From positions 62,001 through 126,000 of the forward strand of contig NZ_AUCP01000006.1 of assembly GCF_000429825.1 (NCBI RefSeq): a DNA stretch of 64,000 nucleotides, given 5' to 3'. The stretch comes from Cohnella thermotolerans DSM 17683. GTDB taxonomy: Bacteria > Bacillota > Bacilli > Paenibacillales > Paenibacillaceae. Position 1 is the first letter of the stretch. Each line of letters begins with the position of its first letter. The position numbers were made by a program, and so were the translations under genes. A model generated the notes under the pieces. It saw nothing but the letters and a program-made list of their open reading frames with translations, did no database searches and was not told the DNA's origin. Below are positions 35,561 through 44,192 of this stretch, in pieces.

Positions 35561-35885
35561 TTTAGCCGCGCCGCGGTGCGCCGCTTGGGTCGCTGTAAGC
35601 CTGGGAGAAGAGCCCCGCGCATATAGAGGGCCACCGCCAAAGCCGGAAAAACGGAAAGCCGGAATATATCCTTAGCGGATTATAGTGTTGAGCGTCTCTC
35701 TTCTCCAAAGGCGGCTATCATCCGGCGGCCGCTCGCTATCATGAAGGGGATCATACGGTTCCTCCGCCCTTCCGCTCCTTGATTCGATGCAAATCTTTTC
35801 CTCATTCTCGCTCCAAAAACGTTAACCTGTATGATATAATTCAGTTAACATATATTGTTTGCTTCAGGAAAGGAACGAGACGGCG
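35561..35885. other. Intergenic region before DUF1284 gene
   Basis: No coding frame is supported. Near the end, TATAAT (about 35836-35841) sits between two GTTAAC palindromes, a plausible promoter with operator for the gene at 35886, but no good -35 is visible. Confidence 0.4.
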
Positions 35886-36326
35886 ATGAACATCCGGCTT
35901 CGCGGGCACCATCTTCTCTGTCTTCTCGGCTACAGAGGCAAAGGCTATTCCGACGGCTTCTGCGCCAACATGACCGACGTCTACGAGACGTTAAGGAAGC
36001 GTCCGGACACAACGATCGACATCGTCGAAGGGCCGGACGACATCTGCCGGGCCTTCCCCGCCGATCAACCGTCGCATTGCGAAAATACGAGCGTCTACCG
36101 CAAAGACCAAGCGATCCTCGAACGATTGGGGCTGCGTACGGGCCGATCGCTCCGTTGGAAGACGATCTGCGAGAAAGTCTCCGCCTCCGTCGCCCCCGGC
36201 GATATCGCGCATTTGTGCGCCGATTGCCGCTGGCAGCCGCTCGGCCTGTGCAGCGAAGGCGTCGGCCATATGCGCCAAGACCCCGCCCGCAGGCTTCGGG
36301 AGCTGCCGGGGAACGTCCGCCCCTAA
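35886..36326 (+). CDS. DUF1284 domain-containing protein
   Basis: A 146-residue cytoplasmic protein of the DUF1284 family, recognised from the start MNIRLRGHHLLCLLGYRGKGYS and the conserved cysteines (Cys at LLCLLG, DDICRAF, SHCENT, KTICEKV, HLCADCRW, GLCSEG). The number and spacing of cysteines suggest an iron-sulfur cluster or zinc. No function is established for the family that I know. ATG 35886 starts the conserved region; AGGAAAGGAACGAG is upstream. Single gene, no informative neighbours. Confidence 0.85.
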   Translation: MNIRLRGHHLLCLLGYRGKGYSDGFCANMTDVYETLRKRPDTTIDIVEGPDDICRAFPADQPSHCENTSVYRKDQAILERLGLRTGRSLRWKTICEKVSASVAPGDIAHLCADCRWQPLGLCSEGVGHMRQDPARRLRELPGNVRP

Positions 36327-36606
36327 GCGATTGAACGCTCATTCGTCTTGCTCGTCGGCTGGAGAGCCACCGAGTTCTTACGCCCACGTGAGTCTCACGC
36401 AGAAAGCTAGATTGTAGAAGGCCGCGTTCGCGCCGGGGATGGACTCCTTCCCCGGCCGCCCCCCTTGCATCCAACCCCGAACCAACGCCGCATGATTCCT
36501 GTCTTGACACTTGTGCAACAAGGGGCCTCCCCGCCTATGAATCTATTATTCCGCACAATCGTCATTTTGGACTAATACCTGGTCCTTATCCTCCCGGCGC
36601 GGCTCT

Positions 36607-36634
36607 TTGTCCCCCGCGTTATTTGCGGTATGAT
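36607..36634 (+). promoter_or_regulatory. Candidate sigma-A promoter of lipL-pepT
   Basis: TTGTCC (36607-36612), 16 nt spacer, TATGAT (36629-36634), 26 nt before the lipL start. The gap 36327-36606 shows no gene. Confidence 0.55.
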
Positions 36635-36659
36635 AAGCGTATGGAAGGAGCCAGCCATC

Positions 36660-37511
36660 ATGGGGGAACATGCGTCGTCCGATTTGAACGATCTGTTGAT
36701 TCTGGACCGGACTAGGGACTGGACGGAAACCGACGCGCTCTATCCGTTCGCGCTGGACGAGCTGCTCTGCCGGCGAACGGGCGAAGGAGGACCCGCCGTC
36801 TGCCACCTGTGGCGGCATCCGCGAGCCTTCGTCATGGGATCGCGGGACAGCCGCCTGCCCGGTGCGGCCGCGGCCAAGCGGTGGCTGGAATCGGCGGGCT
36901 ACGACGTCGTCGTCCGCAATTCCGGCGGCGCGGCCGTTCCGCTGGACCTGGGCGTCGTCAATTTGTCGCTCGTGCTGCCGCAGGACAAAGTAGGCGATTT
37001 CGGCTTCCGCCGGGATTTCGAGCGAATGTACGAGCTCATTCGCGAAGCGCTCGCCGGAACGGGCCGGTCTATCGAGAAAGGCGAAGTGCAGGGCGCGTAC
37101 TGCCCGGGCGACTTCGATCTGAGCGTCGGCGGGCTGAAGTTCTGCGGCATCGCCCAGCGGCGGCAGACGAAGGCCTGCATCGTCCAGGCGTTCGTCGTCG
37201 CCGAAGGGTCCGGACGCAGCCGCGCCCGTCTCGTCCGCGAGTTCTACGAACGGGCTGCGGGCGAAGAGACGGACGCTTCGAAGTACCCGCAGGTGACGGA
37301 AGACAGCATGGCGAGCCTCGCCGAATGCGTCGGAATCGGGCTCGGGGCGGCGGAGATTTTCGCCGAAGAGGTTAAGCGGGTCGTACGCGCCCGCCAGACC
37401 GAGGAAGGATTGGCCGCTGCCGCAGCGAAGCTCCGGCTGCCGCAGCCGGAAGAAGTGCGGGAGTTGGCTCGGAAGATGAGAGCCCATTATTTCAACGAAC
37501 TGGAGGTCTGA
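36660..37511 (+). CDS. lipL: Octanoyl-[GcvH]:protein N-octanoyltransferase
   Basis: Transfers octanoyl or lipoyl groups from GcvH to E2 subunits in the Bacillus-type lipoate relay. 283 residues, close to LipL. Visible: [36 protein letters not shown] (biotin/lipoate ligase fold) and [20 protein letters not shown], with Cys148 at the place of the LipL catalytic cysteine; GIAQRRQ follows. ATG 36660 has AAGGAG 9 nt upstream, better than the earlier ATG at 36630. pepT follows at once, with its ribosome-binding site inside the end of lipL. LipM (octanoyl-ACP transferase) is the main alternative, but its cysteine context differs. Confidence 0.88.
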   Translation: MGEHASSDLNDLLILDRTRDWTETDALYPFALDELLCRRTGEGGPAVCHLWRHPRAFVMGSRDSRLPGAAAAKRWLESAGYDVVVRNSGGAAVPLDLGVVNLSLVLPQDKVGDFGFRRDFERMYELIREALAGTGRSIEKGEVQGAYCPGDFDLSVGGLKFCGIAQRRQTKACIVQAFVVAEGSGRSRARLVREFYERAAGEETDASKYPQVTEDSMASLAECVGIGLGAAEIFAEEVKRVVRARQTEEGLAAAAAKLRLPQPEEVRELARKMRAHYFNELEV

Positions 37512-37513
37512 CC

Positions 37514-38746
37514 GTGAGAGACGAGCTTCTGAGAAGGTTTACGACCTATGTGAAGGTCGATACGCAATCCGACGAGAACAGCGAGACGTGTCCGTCCACG
37601 CCCGGACAACTGACGCTCGGCCGGATGCTGACGGAAGAACTGAAGAGCATCGGCATGCAGGAGGTGACGATGGACGACAACGGCTACGTCATGGCCACGC
37701 TGCCGGCCAATACGGACAAGGAGGTGCCGACCATCGGCTTCCTCGCCCATATGGATACGGCGACCGATTTTACCGGGGCGGGCGTCAACCCTCAAGTGGT
37801 GGAGAATTACGACGGACAGGACATCGTCTTGAACGAGGAGCAACGCATCGTCCTGTCTCCGCGGGATTTCCCCGAGCTGGCCAAATACAAAGGCCATACG
37901 CTCGTGACGACGGACGGCACGACGCTGCTCGGCGCCGACAACAAAGCGGGCGTGGCCGAGATCATGACGGCGATGGCCCATCTGATCCGGCACCCGGAGA
38001 TCGAACATGGCAAAATCCGAGTCGCCTTCACGCCGGACGAGGAGATCGGCCGCGGGCCGCACCGGTTCGACGTGGCCGCCTTCGGAGCCAAGTTCGCCTA
38101 TACGGTGGACGGAGGGCCGCTCGGCGAGCTGGAATACGAGAGCTTCAACGCTGCGGTCGCGCGAATCAAGGTCCTGGGCAAGAACGTCCATCCCGGCACC
38201 GCCAAGGGCAAGATGGTCAACTCCGCCAAGATCGCCATGGAATTGCATTCGAAGCTGCCCGCGCAGGAGGCGCCCGAGTTCACCGAGGGCTACGAGGGCT
38301 TCTATCACTTGCAATGGATTCGGGGCGACGTCGAAGAGACGAGCCTGAGCTATCTCATTCGCGACTTCGACAAGAACCGGTTCCAAGCGCGCAAGGACGA
38401 GCTGGTCCGCATTGCGGAGGAACTGAAGGCGAAGTACGGGGAAGAGAGAATCGTCCTGGAGATCCGGGATCAATACTTCAATATGCGGGAGAAAATCGAG
38501 GAAGTCCCCGAAGTCGTGGAGCTCGCGCGGACAGCGATGCGGAACCTCGGGATCGAGCCGGTCGTTCGCCCGATCCGGGGCGGAACCGACGGTTCTCAGC
38601 TGAGCTACATGGGGCTGCCGACGCCGAATCTGTTCACCGGCGGGGAGAATTATCACGGCCGTTACGAATACGCGTCGCTGGACGTCATGGAGCTGGCGAC
38701 GAAAGTCATCGTCGAGATCGCCAAGTTGGCCGTCCGGCAGGCCTAA
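37514..38746 (+). CDS. pepT: Peptidase T (aminotripeptidase)
   Basis: A zinc M20 aminopeptidase that removes the N-terminal residue of tripeptides in the cytosol. 410 residues, as usual. Metal and catalytic motifs: [14 protein letters not shown] (His/Asp), [18 protein letters not shown] (bridging Asp), [15 protein letters not shown] (Glu-Glu), [13 protein letters not shown], and the C-terminal [17 protein letters not shown] (His). Starts at GTG 37514, with GGAGG overlapping the 3' end of lipL; the two are probably translated from one mRNA. Confidence 0.97.
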   Translation: MRDELLRRFTTYVKVDTQSDENSETCPSTPGQLTLGRMLTEELKSIGMQEVTMDDNGYVMATLPANTDKEVPTIGFLAHMDTATDFTGAGVNPQVVENYDGQDIVLNEEQRIVLSPRDFPELAKYKGHTLVTTDGTTLLGADNKAGVAEIMTAMAHLIRHPEIEHGKIRVAFTPDEEIGRGPHRFDVAAFGAKFAYTVDGGPLGELEYESFNAAVARIKVLGKNVHPGTAKGKMVNSAKIAMELHSKLPAQEAPEFTEGYEGFYHLQWIRGDVEETSLSYLIRDFDKNRFQARKDELVRIAEELKAKYGEERIVLEIRDQYFNMREKIEEVPEVVELARTAMRNLGIEPVVRPIRGGTDGSQLSYMGLPTPNLFTGGENYHGRYEYASLDVMELATKVIVEIAKLAVRQA

Positions 38747-38770
38747 GGACCGTCGCATGGCCAGAATCCG

Positions 38771-38820
38771 AACCTCCGGCTGTTCGTTCGCACTCGCGAA
38801 TGGGCGTCCGGGGGTTTTTT
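38771..38820 (+). terminator. Rho-independent terminator after pepT
   Basis: AACCTCCGG (38771-38779) pairs with CCGGGGGTT (38808-38816), inner stem TTCG/CGAA, then six T. Confidence 0.75.
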
Positions 38821-38906
38821 GATTTTTCAGAATCCGCAAGTTCTGAATGATCTCCGCAGAGCTCCTTCGTTGTCGGAAGACGCCGAAGGCGTTTTTGCTC
38901 GCACGG

Positions 38907-39230
38907 TCAGACGCCGGTTTCCGACTCGGGCCAATACCGGTAGCGCTCCAGATCGAGCCGGCCTTGTCCGTCCGTCTCGACGCCCTCCTGCCGCAAATAA
39001 TGCTCCTGCATATAGCGGGACTCCCCGTCCGTCAGGGCGATCTCTCCCTTGGCGTTCACCACGCGATGCCACGGCAAACGGTGCTTCCCGCTGAGCGAAT
39101 GCAAGATCCGCACCACCTGCCGCGCCCCTCTCGGACTTCCCGCGCAAGCCGCGATTTGCCCGTAGGTCATGACCCGTCCTTCGGGAATGCTTTTCACAAT
39201 ATCGACGACTTTCGAAGTAAATGGTTGCAT
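38907..39230 (-). CDS. Alkyltransferase-like protein (ATL), MGMT family without the active cysteine
   Basis: 107 residues matching only the DNA-binding domain of O6-alkylguanine-DNA methyltransferase: VVDIVKSIPEGRVMTYGQIA, GSPRGARQVVRIL and LPWHRVVNAKGEIAL. The acceptor motif PCHRV reads PWHRV (Trp54), as in ATL1-type proteins, so it cannot accept alkyl groups. ATLs bind alkylated guanine and hand it to nucleotide excision repair. AAGGAGC lies 6 nt before ATG 39230. Its 5' end overlaps the tail of a broken Uma2-type gene. Confidence 0.93.
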   Translation of the reverse strand: MQPFTSKVVDIVKSIPEGRVMTYGQIAACAGSPRGARQVVRILHSLSGKHRLPWHRVVNAKGEIALTDGESRYMQEHYLRQEGVETDGQGRLDLERYRYWPESETGV

Positions 39231-39592
39231 AGGAAGCTCCTTCTTACATCAAACCTCGTAGCTTCATTGTTGCACCGGCTCGCTTCAACAACGCGAATGG
39301 CGGATAGAAGAGCTGTTGCGCCCAAACGAAGTCTGTCGCTGCTGTAACCCGAAAAAAGCTCCGCTGAGTCCAGCGGCGCGAACAGCGTCTTGCCTTCTTG
39401 CGCGCAAGCGCTGTGGAAAGCCAAGTGGAATCGGGCCAACAGCTCTTGATGCGTCACCTTCGGCGAAGACAGGAAGTCGTACCGCACGCCATCGATAATT
39501 TCGTACCGCTCGTCGATCAGGTATCTTGCCGATTGCTCTTTGATTTTCTCGCCGGATCTCGGTGTCTTGGTCTTGGACTTCGTCTCGTTCAT
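39194..39592 (-). pseudogene. Truncated Uma2-family (DUF820) endonuclease-like gene
   Basis: From ATG 39592 (GAGGTG 6-7 nt upstream) the frame encodes a charged leader and then RYEIIDGVRYDFLSSP, KVTHQELLARFHLAF and GKTLFAPLD, the N-terminal half of the Uma2 fold. After FAPLD the expected acidic catalytic strands (usually VVQPDL/F) are missing in all frames. The sequence continues as unrelated residues to a stop at 39194, inside the ATL gene. I read this as a gene cut by a deletion that joined it to the ATL gene. The N-terminal part may still be made. Confidence 0.7.
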
Positions 39593-39713
39593 GGTCCGCA
39601 CACCTCTTCTCGGACAATCGCAGGCAGACTGCGGGGTTTGTCTCCATGATACCACAACAACGCAAAAACGGCGCCTGCATGCGCGCATGCAGAACGCCGG
39701 TTCGACTTCGCGG

Positions 39714-39941
39714 CTATTGCGCCTTCGCTTCCGACTGCTGAACCAGAACTAGGTAAGAGACATACTTCCTCGCCTCCGCAGTCAGCAGCAGCACCTTCCT
39801 CCGGGCTTCCGGCTCGCTCTTCCGGACGAAGAGAACGTCCGCTCCGTCCAGCCGCTCGTACACCCCCGCGATCGAGAACCCTTGGCCGATCAGCTCGTCG
39901 ATCGTCCGCTTCTCCTCGGCGTACTCGTCAAAGGCGGACAT
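39714..39941 (-). CDS. Small protein translationally coupled to hydA
   Basis: A 75-residue acidic protein I do not recognise: MSAFDEYAEEKRTIDELIGQ, GFSIAGVYERLDGADVLFV, RKSEPEARRKVLLLTAEARK, then YVSYLVLVQQSEAKAQ. The start ATG overlaps the stop of hydA as ATGA, which points to coupled translation. The composition suggests a small alpha/beta fold with a helix first and a beta strand in DGADVLFVRK. There is no signal peptide or membrane segment. The coupling suggests a function with dihydropyrimidinase, for example as a partner or stabilising subunit. Longer open frames here are shadows of hydA. Confidence 0.75.
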   Translation of the reverse strand: MSAFDEYAEEKRTIDELIGQGFSIAGVYERLDGADVLFVRKSEPEARRKVLLLTAEARKYVSYLVLVQQSEAKAQ

Positions 39942-41368
39942 CAGCGCGCACCTCCGATCGGCAGCTTCTTGACCGCAGCCTGCTCCGCCTGCCCGAACCG
40001 CTTGCGGTGCAAATAGCGGCCGCCGCCGGCCCGGCCGACGAACGCCTTGTCGCGGATGACGAATTCGCCCCGCACGAGCACCGACACCGGCTCCCCGACA
40101 ACCTCCATTCCCTCGAACGCATTGTAGTCGACATTCATATGATGCGTCTCGGCCGAGATCGTCCGCTTGACCTTCGGGTCGAAAATGACGATGTCCGCGT
40201 CGCTGCCGATGGCGATCGTGCCCTTCTGCGGGAACAAGCCGAACAACTTCGCGCTGGACGTCGAGACGATGTCGACGAACTTGTTGATGGAGATGCGGCC
40301 CTTCTCGACGCCCTCGGAATACAGCAAGGTGAAGCGATCCTCGATCGTCGGCCCGCCGTTCGGAATTTTCGAGAAGTCGCCGAGTCCGAGCTCCTTCTGC
40401 CCCTTGAAGTTGAAGGAACATTGATCGGAGCCGATCGTCTGAAGCTGGCCGTTCCACAACGCGTCCCACAGCGCTTGCTGATGGGATTTCTCGCGCAGCG
40501 GCGGGGACCAGACGTATTTGGCGCCTTCGAAATCGGGCTTCTCCAGATAGGAGACGTCCAGCGTCAAATATTGCGGGCACGTCTCGCCGTACACCTTCAG
40601 CCCTCTCCGGCGGGCTTCGGCGATTTTGTTCACGGCCTCGGCGCACGTCACATGCACGACGTACAGCTGGGAGTCCGCCATGCCGGTGAGCTCCGCCGCC
40701 CGTCCGGTCGCCTCGCCTTCCAGCTCGGGAGGCCGCGTAAGCGCGTGGTGGATCGGATCGGTGTTGCCTTCCTCCAGCGCCTTGGCGACCAGATAGTCGA
40801 TGACGTCGCCGTTCTCGGCGTGCACCATGACCAGCGCGCCGTGCTCTTTGGCGAGCAGCAGCGTCCGGTACAGCGTGCCGTCGTCCGCCTGGAACACGTT
40901 CTTGTACGCCATGAACACTTTAAGCGACGTAATGCCTTCCTTCTCGATCATGAGCGGCAGCTCGCGCAGGACGTCGTCGTTCACTTCCGAGACCATCAAG
41001 TGGAACCCGTAGTCGACGACGGCTTTGTCCTTCGCCTTCGCATGCCAGTGCGCGACCGCGTCCGCCAGCGGCTTGCCCTTGTTCGTCAGGCAGAAGTCGA
41101 TGACCGTCGTCGTGCCGCCGTATGCGGCCGCAATCGTGCCGGTCTCGAAATCGTCGGCCGTTACGGTGCCGCCGAACGGCATGTCGAGGTGCGTGTGGGG
41201 ATCGATGCCCCCGGGAAACACATAGCAGCCCGAAGCGTCGACGATCTCCGCGCCTTCCGATTCGAGGTCGACGCCGATCATGACGACGATGCCGTCGTCG
41301 ATGAGCACGTCTCCGAAGAAAGTGTCCGCCGCCGTGACGATCGTACCGTTCTTGATGATCTTTTTCAT
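39941..41368 (-). CDS. hydA: Dihydropyrimidinase
   Basis: Opens the ring of 5,6-dihydrouracil or dihydrothymine, giving N-carbamoyl-beta-amino acids. 475 residues, amidohydrolase fold with a binuclear zinc site: His58/His60 (DPHTHLDMPFGG), carboxylated Lys150 (SLKVFMAYKN), His183 (VHAENGD), His239 (YVVHVTCAEA), Asp315 (GSDQCSF). Start ATG 41368 (MKKIIKNGTIVTAAD). It follows preA by 3 bp and is coupled to the 75-residue protein after it. A hydantoinase activity is possible, but the preT-preA-hydA order fixes the pathway. Confidence 0.96.
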   Translation of the reverse strand: MKKIIKNGTIVTAADTFFGDVLIDDGIVVMIGVDLESEGAEIVDASGCYVFPGGIDPHTHLDMPFGGTVTADDFETGTIAAAYGGTTTVIDFCLTNKGKPLADAVAHWHAKAKDKAVVDYGFHLMVSEVNDDVLRELPLMIEKEGITSLKVFMAYKNVFQADDGTLYRTLLLAKEHGALVMVHAENGDVIDYLVAKALEEGNTDPIHHALTRPPELEGEATGRAAELTGMADSQLYVVHVTCAEAVNKIAEARRRGLKVYGETCPQYLTLDVSYLEKPDFEGAKYVWSPPLREKSHQQALWDALWNGQLQTIGSDQCSFNFKGQKELGLGDFSKIPNGGPTIEDRFTLLYSEGVEKGRISINKFVDIVSTSSAKLFGLFPQKGTIAIGSDADIVIFDPKVKRTISAETHHMNVDYNAFEGMEVVGEPVSVLVRGEFVIRDKAFVGRAGGGRYLHRKRFGQAEQAAVKKLPIGGAR

Positions 41369-41371
41369 GTC

Positions 41372-42655
41372 CTACACAACCCCCATTTCCGCTTCGTTTA
41401 AGGCCGCCAGCGCCTTCTGGCGCTGGTTCCAGCTCATCGGGGCGAGCCCCTCGTCGATCTCGACCATGTCGATCGCGCCGTCCACCGGGCAGACGATCGA
41501 GCACAGGTTGCAGCCGACGCAGTCTTCCTCGCGGACGACGAGAATTTCCTTGCCTTCGGCGTTCGTCTTCCGCTCGATGCACTGATGCGACGTGTCCTCG
41601 CAGGCGATGTGGCATTTGTTGCAGTTGATGCAAGTCTCGGTGTTGATCCGGGCGACGACCTTGTAATTCAGATCGAGATCGCCCCAGGTCGAATACTTCT
41701 CGACCGACCGGCCGACCAGCTCCGCGACCGACGCGAGCCCCATCTCGTCCAGGTAGTTGTTCAGCCCGTCGATCATCTCTTCGACGATGCGAAAGCCGTG
41801 ATGCATGGCGGCGGTGCAGATCTGCACGCCCGTCGCGCCCATCAGCATGAATTCGACCGCGTCCTGCCAGCTGGAGATGCCGCCGATGCCCGAGACCGGC
41901 ACGCCGACCTCCGGATGTCTCGCGCACTCGGCCACCATGTTCAACGCGATCGGCTTGACGGCCGGCCCGCAGTAGCCGCCGTGCGCGCCCTTGCCGGCGA
42001 CGTGGGGGATCGTGTTCCACGAATAGATGTCGACGCCCGCGAGCGAATTGATCGTGTTGATCAGGCTGATCGCGTCCGCCCCGCCTTTGACCGCGTGCCG
42101 GGCGACGACCGTAATGTCCGTAATGTTCGGGGTCAGCTTCACGATGACGGGCGTTGTCGCCGCTTCCTTGACCCAATACGTCTGCATCTCGACGAGATCG
42201 GGCTGCTGCCCGGAAGCCGCGCCCATGCCGCGCTCCGCCATCCCGTGCGGGCACCCGAAGTTCAGCTCCAGCCCGTCGACGCCGATCGCCTCCACCCGCT
42301 TGACGATCTCGTGCCACTTCTCCCGCTTCGGCTCCACCATGAGCGACGCGACGACGGCATGGTTCGGGAACCGCTTCTTCGTCTCGTAAATTTCCTTCAG
42401 GTTCACTTCGAGCGGCCGGTCGGTGATCAGCTCGATATTGTTGAAGCCGGCGACCCGCCGGCCGCCGAAGTGGACGGCCGCGAAGCGCGAAGACGTATTG
42501 ATGATCGGATCGCCGAGCGTCTTCCACACCGCTCCGCCCCATCCGGCTTCGAACGCTCGCTGAACCTGATAGCCCGTGTTCGTCGGCGGCGCGGACGCCA
42601 GCCAGAACGGATTCGGCGACCGGATGCCCGCCAGATTGATGCCGAGGTCTGCCAT
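41372..42655 (-). CDS. preA: NAD-dependent dihydropyrimidine dehydrogenase, catalytic subunit PreA
   Basis: Reduces uracil or thymine to the 5,6-dihydro form using FMN and two [4Fe-4S] clusters. 427 residues: FMN-binding barrel like dihydroorotate dehydrogenase (NPFWLASAPPTNTGYQV, GLELNFGCPHGM, VIVKLTPNITDI, VSGIGGISSW), then a ferredoxin tail with CINCNKCHIAC and CVGCNLCSIVCP. Start at ATG 42655 with AGAGGA 8 nt upstream; ATG 42664 abuts that site. It follows preT by about 20 bp and precedes hydA. Confidence 0.96.
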   Translation of the reverse strand: MADLGINLAGIRSPNPFWLASAPPTNTGYQVQRAFEAGWGGAVWKTLGDPIINTSSRFAAVHFGGRRVAGFNNIELITDRPLEVNLKEIYETKKRFPNHAVVASLMVEPKREKWHEIVKRVEAIGVDGLELNFGCPHGMAERGMGAASGQQPDLVEMQTYWVKEAATTPVIVKLTPNITDITVVARHAVKGGADAISLINTINSLAGVDIYSWNTIPHVAGKGAHGGYCGPAVKPIALNMVAECARHPEVGVPVSGIGGISSWQDAVEFMLMGATGVQICTAAMHHGFRIVEEMIDGLNNYLDEMGLASVAELVGRSVEKYSTWGDLDLNYKVVARINTETCINCNKCHIACEDTSHQCIERKTNAEGKEILVVREEDCVGCNLCSIVCPVDGAIDMVEIDEGLAPMSWNQRQKALAALNEAEMGVV

Positions 42656-42675
42656 CGTAACCATCCTCTCTTTCT

Positions 42676-44058
42676 TCAAATGGCGATCGTCTGCTGCGTT
42701 ACGGAGAAATGCCGGCTGATCGCATGGGCGGCTTCCTTGCCTTGCTGGGCGGCGGAGACGACCATCGCCTCGCCCTGCCCGCCGCCGAAGACGATGTCTC
42801 CGGCCGCGTACACCTTCGGATGGGACGTGCGGCGGGTGGCCGGATCGATCTTGACGACGCCCCGTTCGTGCTCGAGCCCGAACGCCTCGATCAGCCCCGT
42901 ATGCCGCGTCTGGCCGATCGCGACGATGACGGCGTCGACCGGCAGAAGAAACTCGGAGTCTTCGATCGGAACCGGCAGCCTGCGGCCGTCCCGTCCGGCT
43001 TCCGGCGACAAAGCCATCTTCACGCACTCCAGATGGGTCACCTTGCCGGATTTGTCCCCGATAATCCGGACCGGAGCCGTCAGCCAGCTGAATTCGACGC
43101 CCTCCTGCTTGGCGAACTCGTACTCGAATTCGTAAGCCGTCATCTCCTCGCGGGTGCGGCGGTAGACCATCTTCACATTCCCGGCGCCAAGCCGCACCGA
43201 GCACGTTGCGGCGTCGATCGCCGTATTCCCGGCGCCGATCACGGCGACGCGGGCCCCTTCCAGCTTCACGTCCGGCGCCGCCGTCTTCGTCGCCTCGACG
43301 AACCGGATGGCGTCGTACACGCCTTCGAGGTCCTCGCCTTCGATGCCGAGCTTCGGCACGTAGCCCATGCCCGCCGCCAGCACGACGGCGTCGTACTGCT
43401 CGAGCAGCTCCGACGGCGGCACGTCCGCTCCGACCTTGACGCCGGTCTTGATCGTCACGCCCAGCTTCTCGACCTGCTCGACTTCCCAGAGCGAGATCGG
43501 CTGCGGCAGGCGGAACGATACGATGCCGTACGTGTCGAGTCCTCCGGCCAGCTCCCTCGCTTCGTAGACGACGACCTCGAACCCGTCGCGGGCCAACTCG
43601 CGGGCTGCGGACAACCCGGCGGGCCCCCCGCCGACGACCGCGACCTTCTTCCCGTTGGGCGTCCCGGCCTGGAACAACGGCTTGCCGCTCTTGATCGCCC
43701 AGTCCGTCGCATAGCGCTGCAGCAGGCCGATTCGAATGGGCTCGGAGGCGTCGTTCAGCACGCAGGCGCCTTCGCACAGCTCCTCCGTCGGGCAAACGCG
43801 GGCGCAGCTGGCGCCGACGGGATTCGAATCCATGATCGTCGTCGCCGAGCCCTTCAGGTTGCCCGTCGCGATCCGTTTGATGAACGAAGGAATATTGATG
43901 CCGGTCGGACAAGCCTTGATGCAAGGGGCGTCATAGCAATACAAGCAGCGGTTGGCTTCTTCCACCGCGGACTTGACCGTCAATCCCGGCTCGGCCTCCG
44001 CGAAGTTCGCGGCGAACCGTTCCGCGGATAACGTCGTTAACGAAGCTGCTTTTCCCAT
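42676..44058 (-). CDS. preT: NAD-dependent dihydropyrimidine dehydrogenase, flavin subunit PreT
   Basis: Passes electrons from NADH through FAD and Fe-S clusters to PreA. 460 residues in the glutamate-synthase-small-subunit family. The N-terminal Fe-S domain has CLYCYDAPCIKACPTG and CARVCPTEELCEGAC; the FAD loop is VAVVGGGPAGLSAA; the NAD loop is VAVIGAGNTAIDAA; the C-terminal VYAAGDIVFGGG binds FAD. First gene of preT-preA-hydA-small ORF, divergent from the pucR gene at 44193. A candidate operator sits about 20 nt before its start. Confidence 0.95.
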   Translation of the reverse strand: MGKAASLTTLSAERFAANFAEAEPGLTVKSAVEEANRCLYCYDAPCIKACPTGINIPSFIKRIATGNLKGSATTIMDSNPVGASCARVCPTEELCEGACVLNDASEPIRIGLLQRYATDWAIKSGKPLFQAGTPNGKKVAVVGGGPAGLSAARELARDGFEVVVYEARELAGGLDTYGIVSFRLPQPISLWEVEQVEKLGVTIKTGVKVGADVPPSELLEQYDAVVLAAGMGYVPKLGIEGEDLEGVYDAIRFVEATKTAAPDVKLEGARVAVIGAGNTAIDAATCSVRLGAGNVKMVYRRTREEMTAYEFEYEFAKQEGVEFSWLTAPVRIIGDKSGKVTHLECVKMALSPEAGRDGRRLPVPIEDSEFLLPVDAVIVAIGQTRHTGLIEAFGLEHERGVVKIDPATRRTSHPKVYAAGDIVFGGGQGEAMVVSAAQQGKEAAHAISRHFSVTQQTIAI

Positions 44059-44075
44059 CGGTTATCCCTCCATGT

Positions 44076-44090
44076 CATCGACAAAATGTT
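44076..44090 (-). promoter_or_regulatory. Candidate shared pyrimidine-catabolism operator, preT/pucR copy
   Basis: Minus strand AACATTTTGTCGATG, the weakest match to RACRWWWTGTCKA, lies between the divergent preT and pucR starts. Overlap with the preT leader suits a repressor. Confidence 0.35.
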
Positions 44091-44192
44091 CTGAAAATAC
44101 AATCTCTTTTATGGTAAGATGATGAACATCGGGCGGCATTCGACGCTATGGACCGCCGCACAACGATTGTTTGCGAAAGCGGGGATACACGC

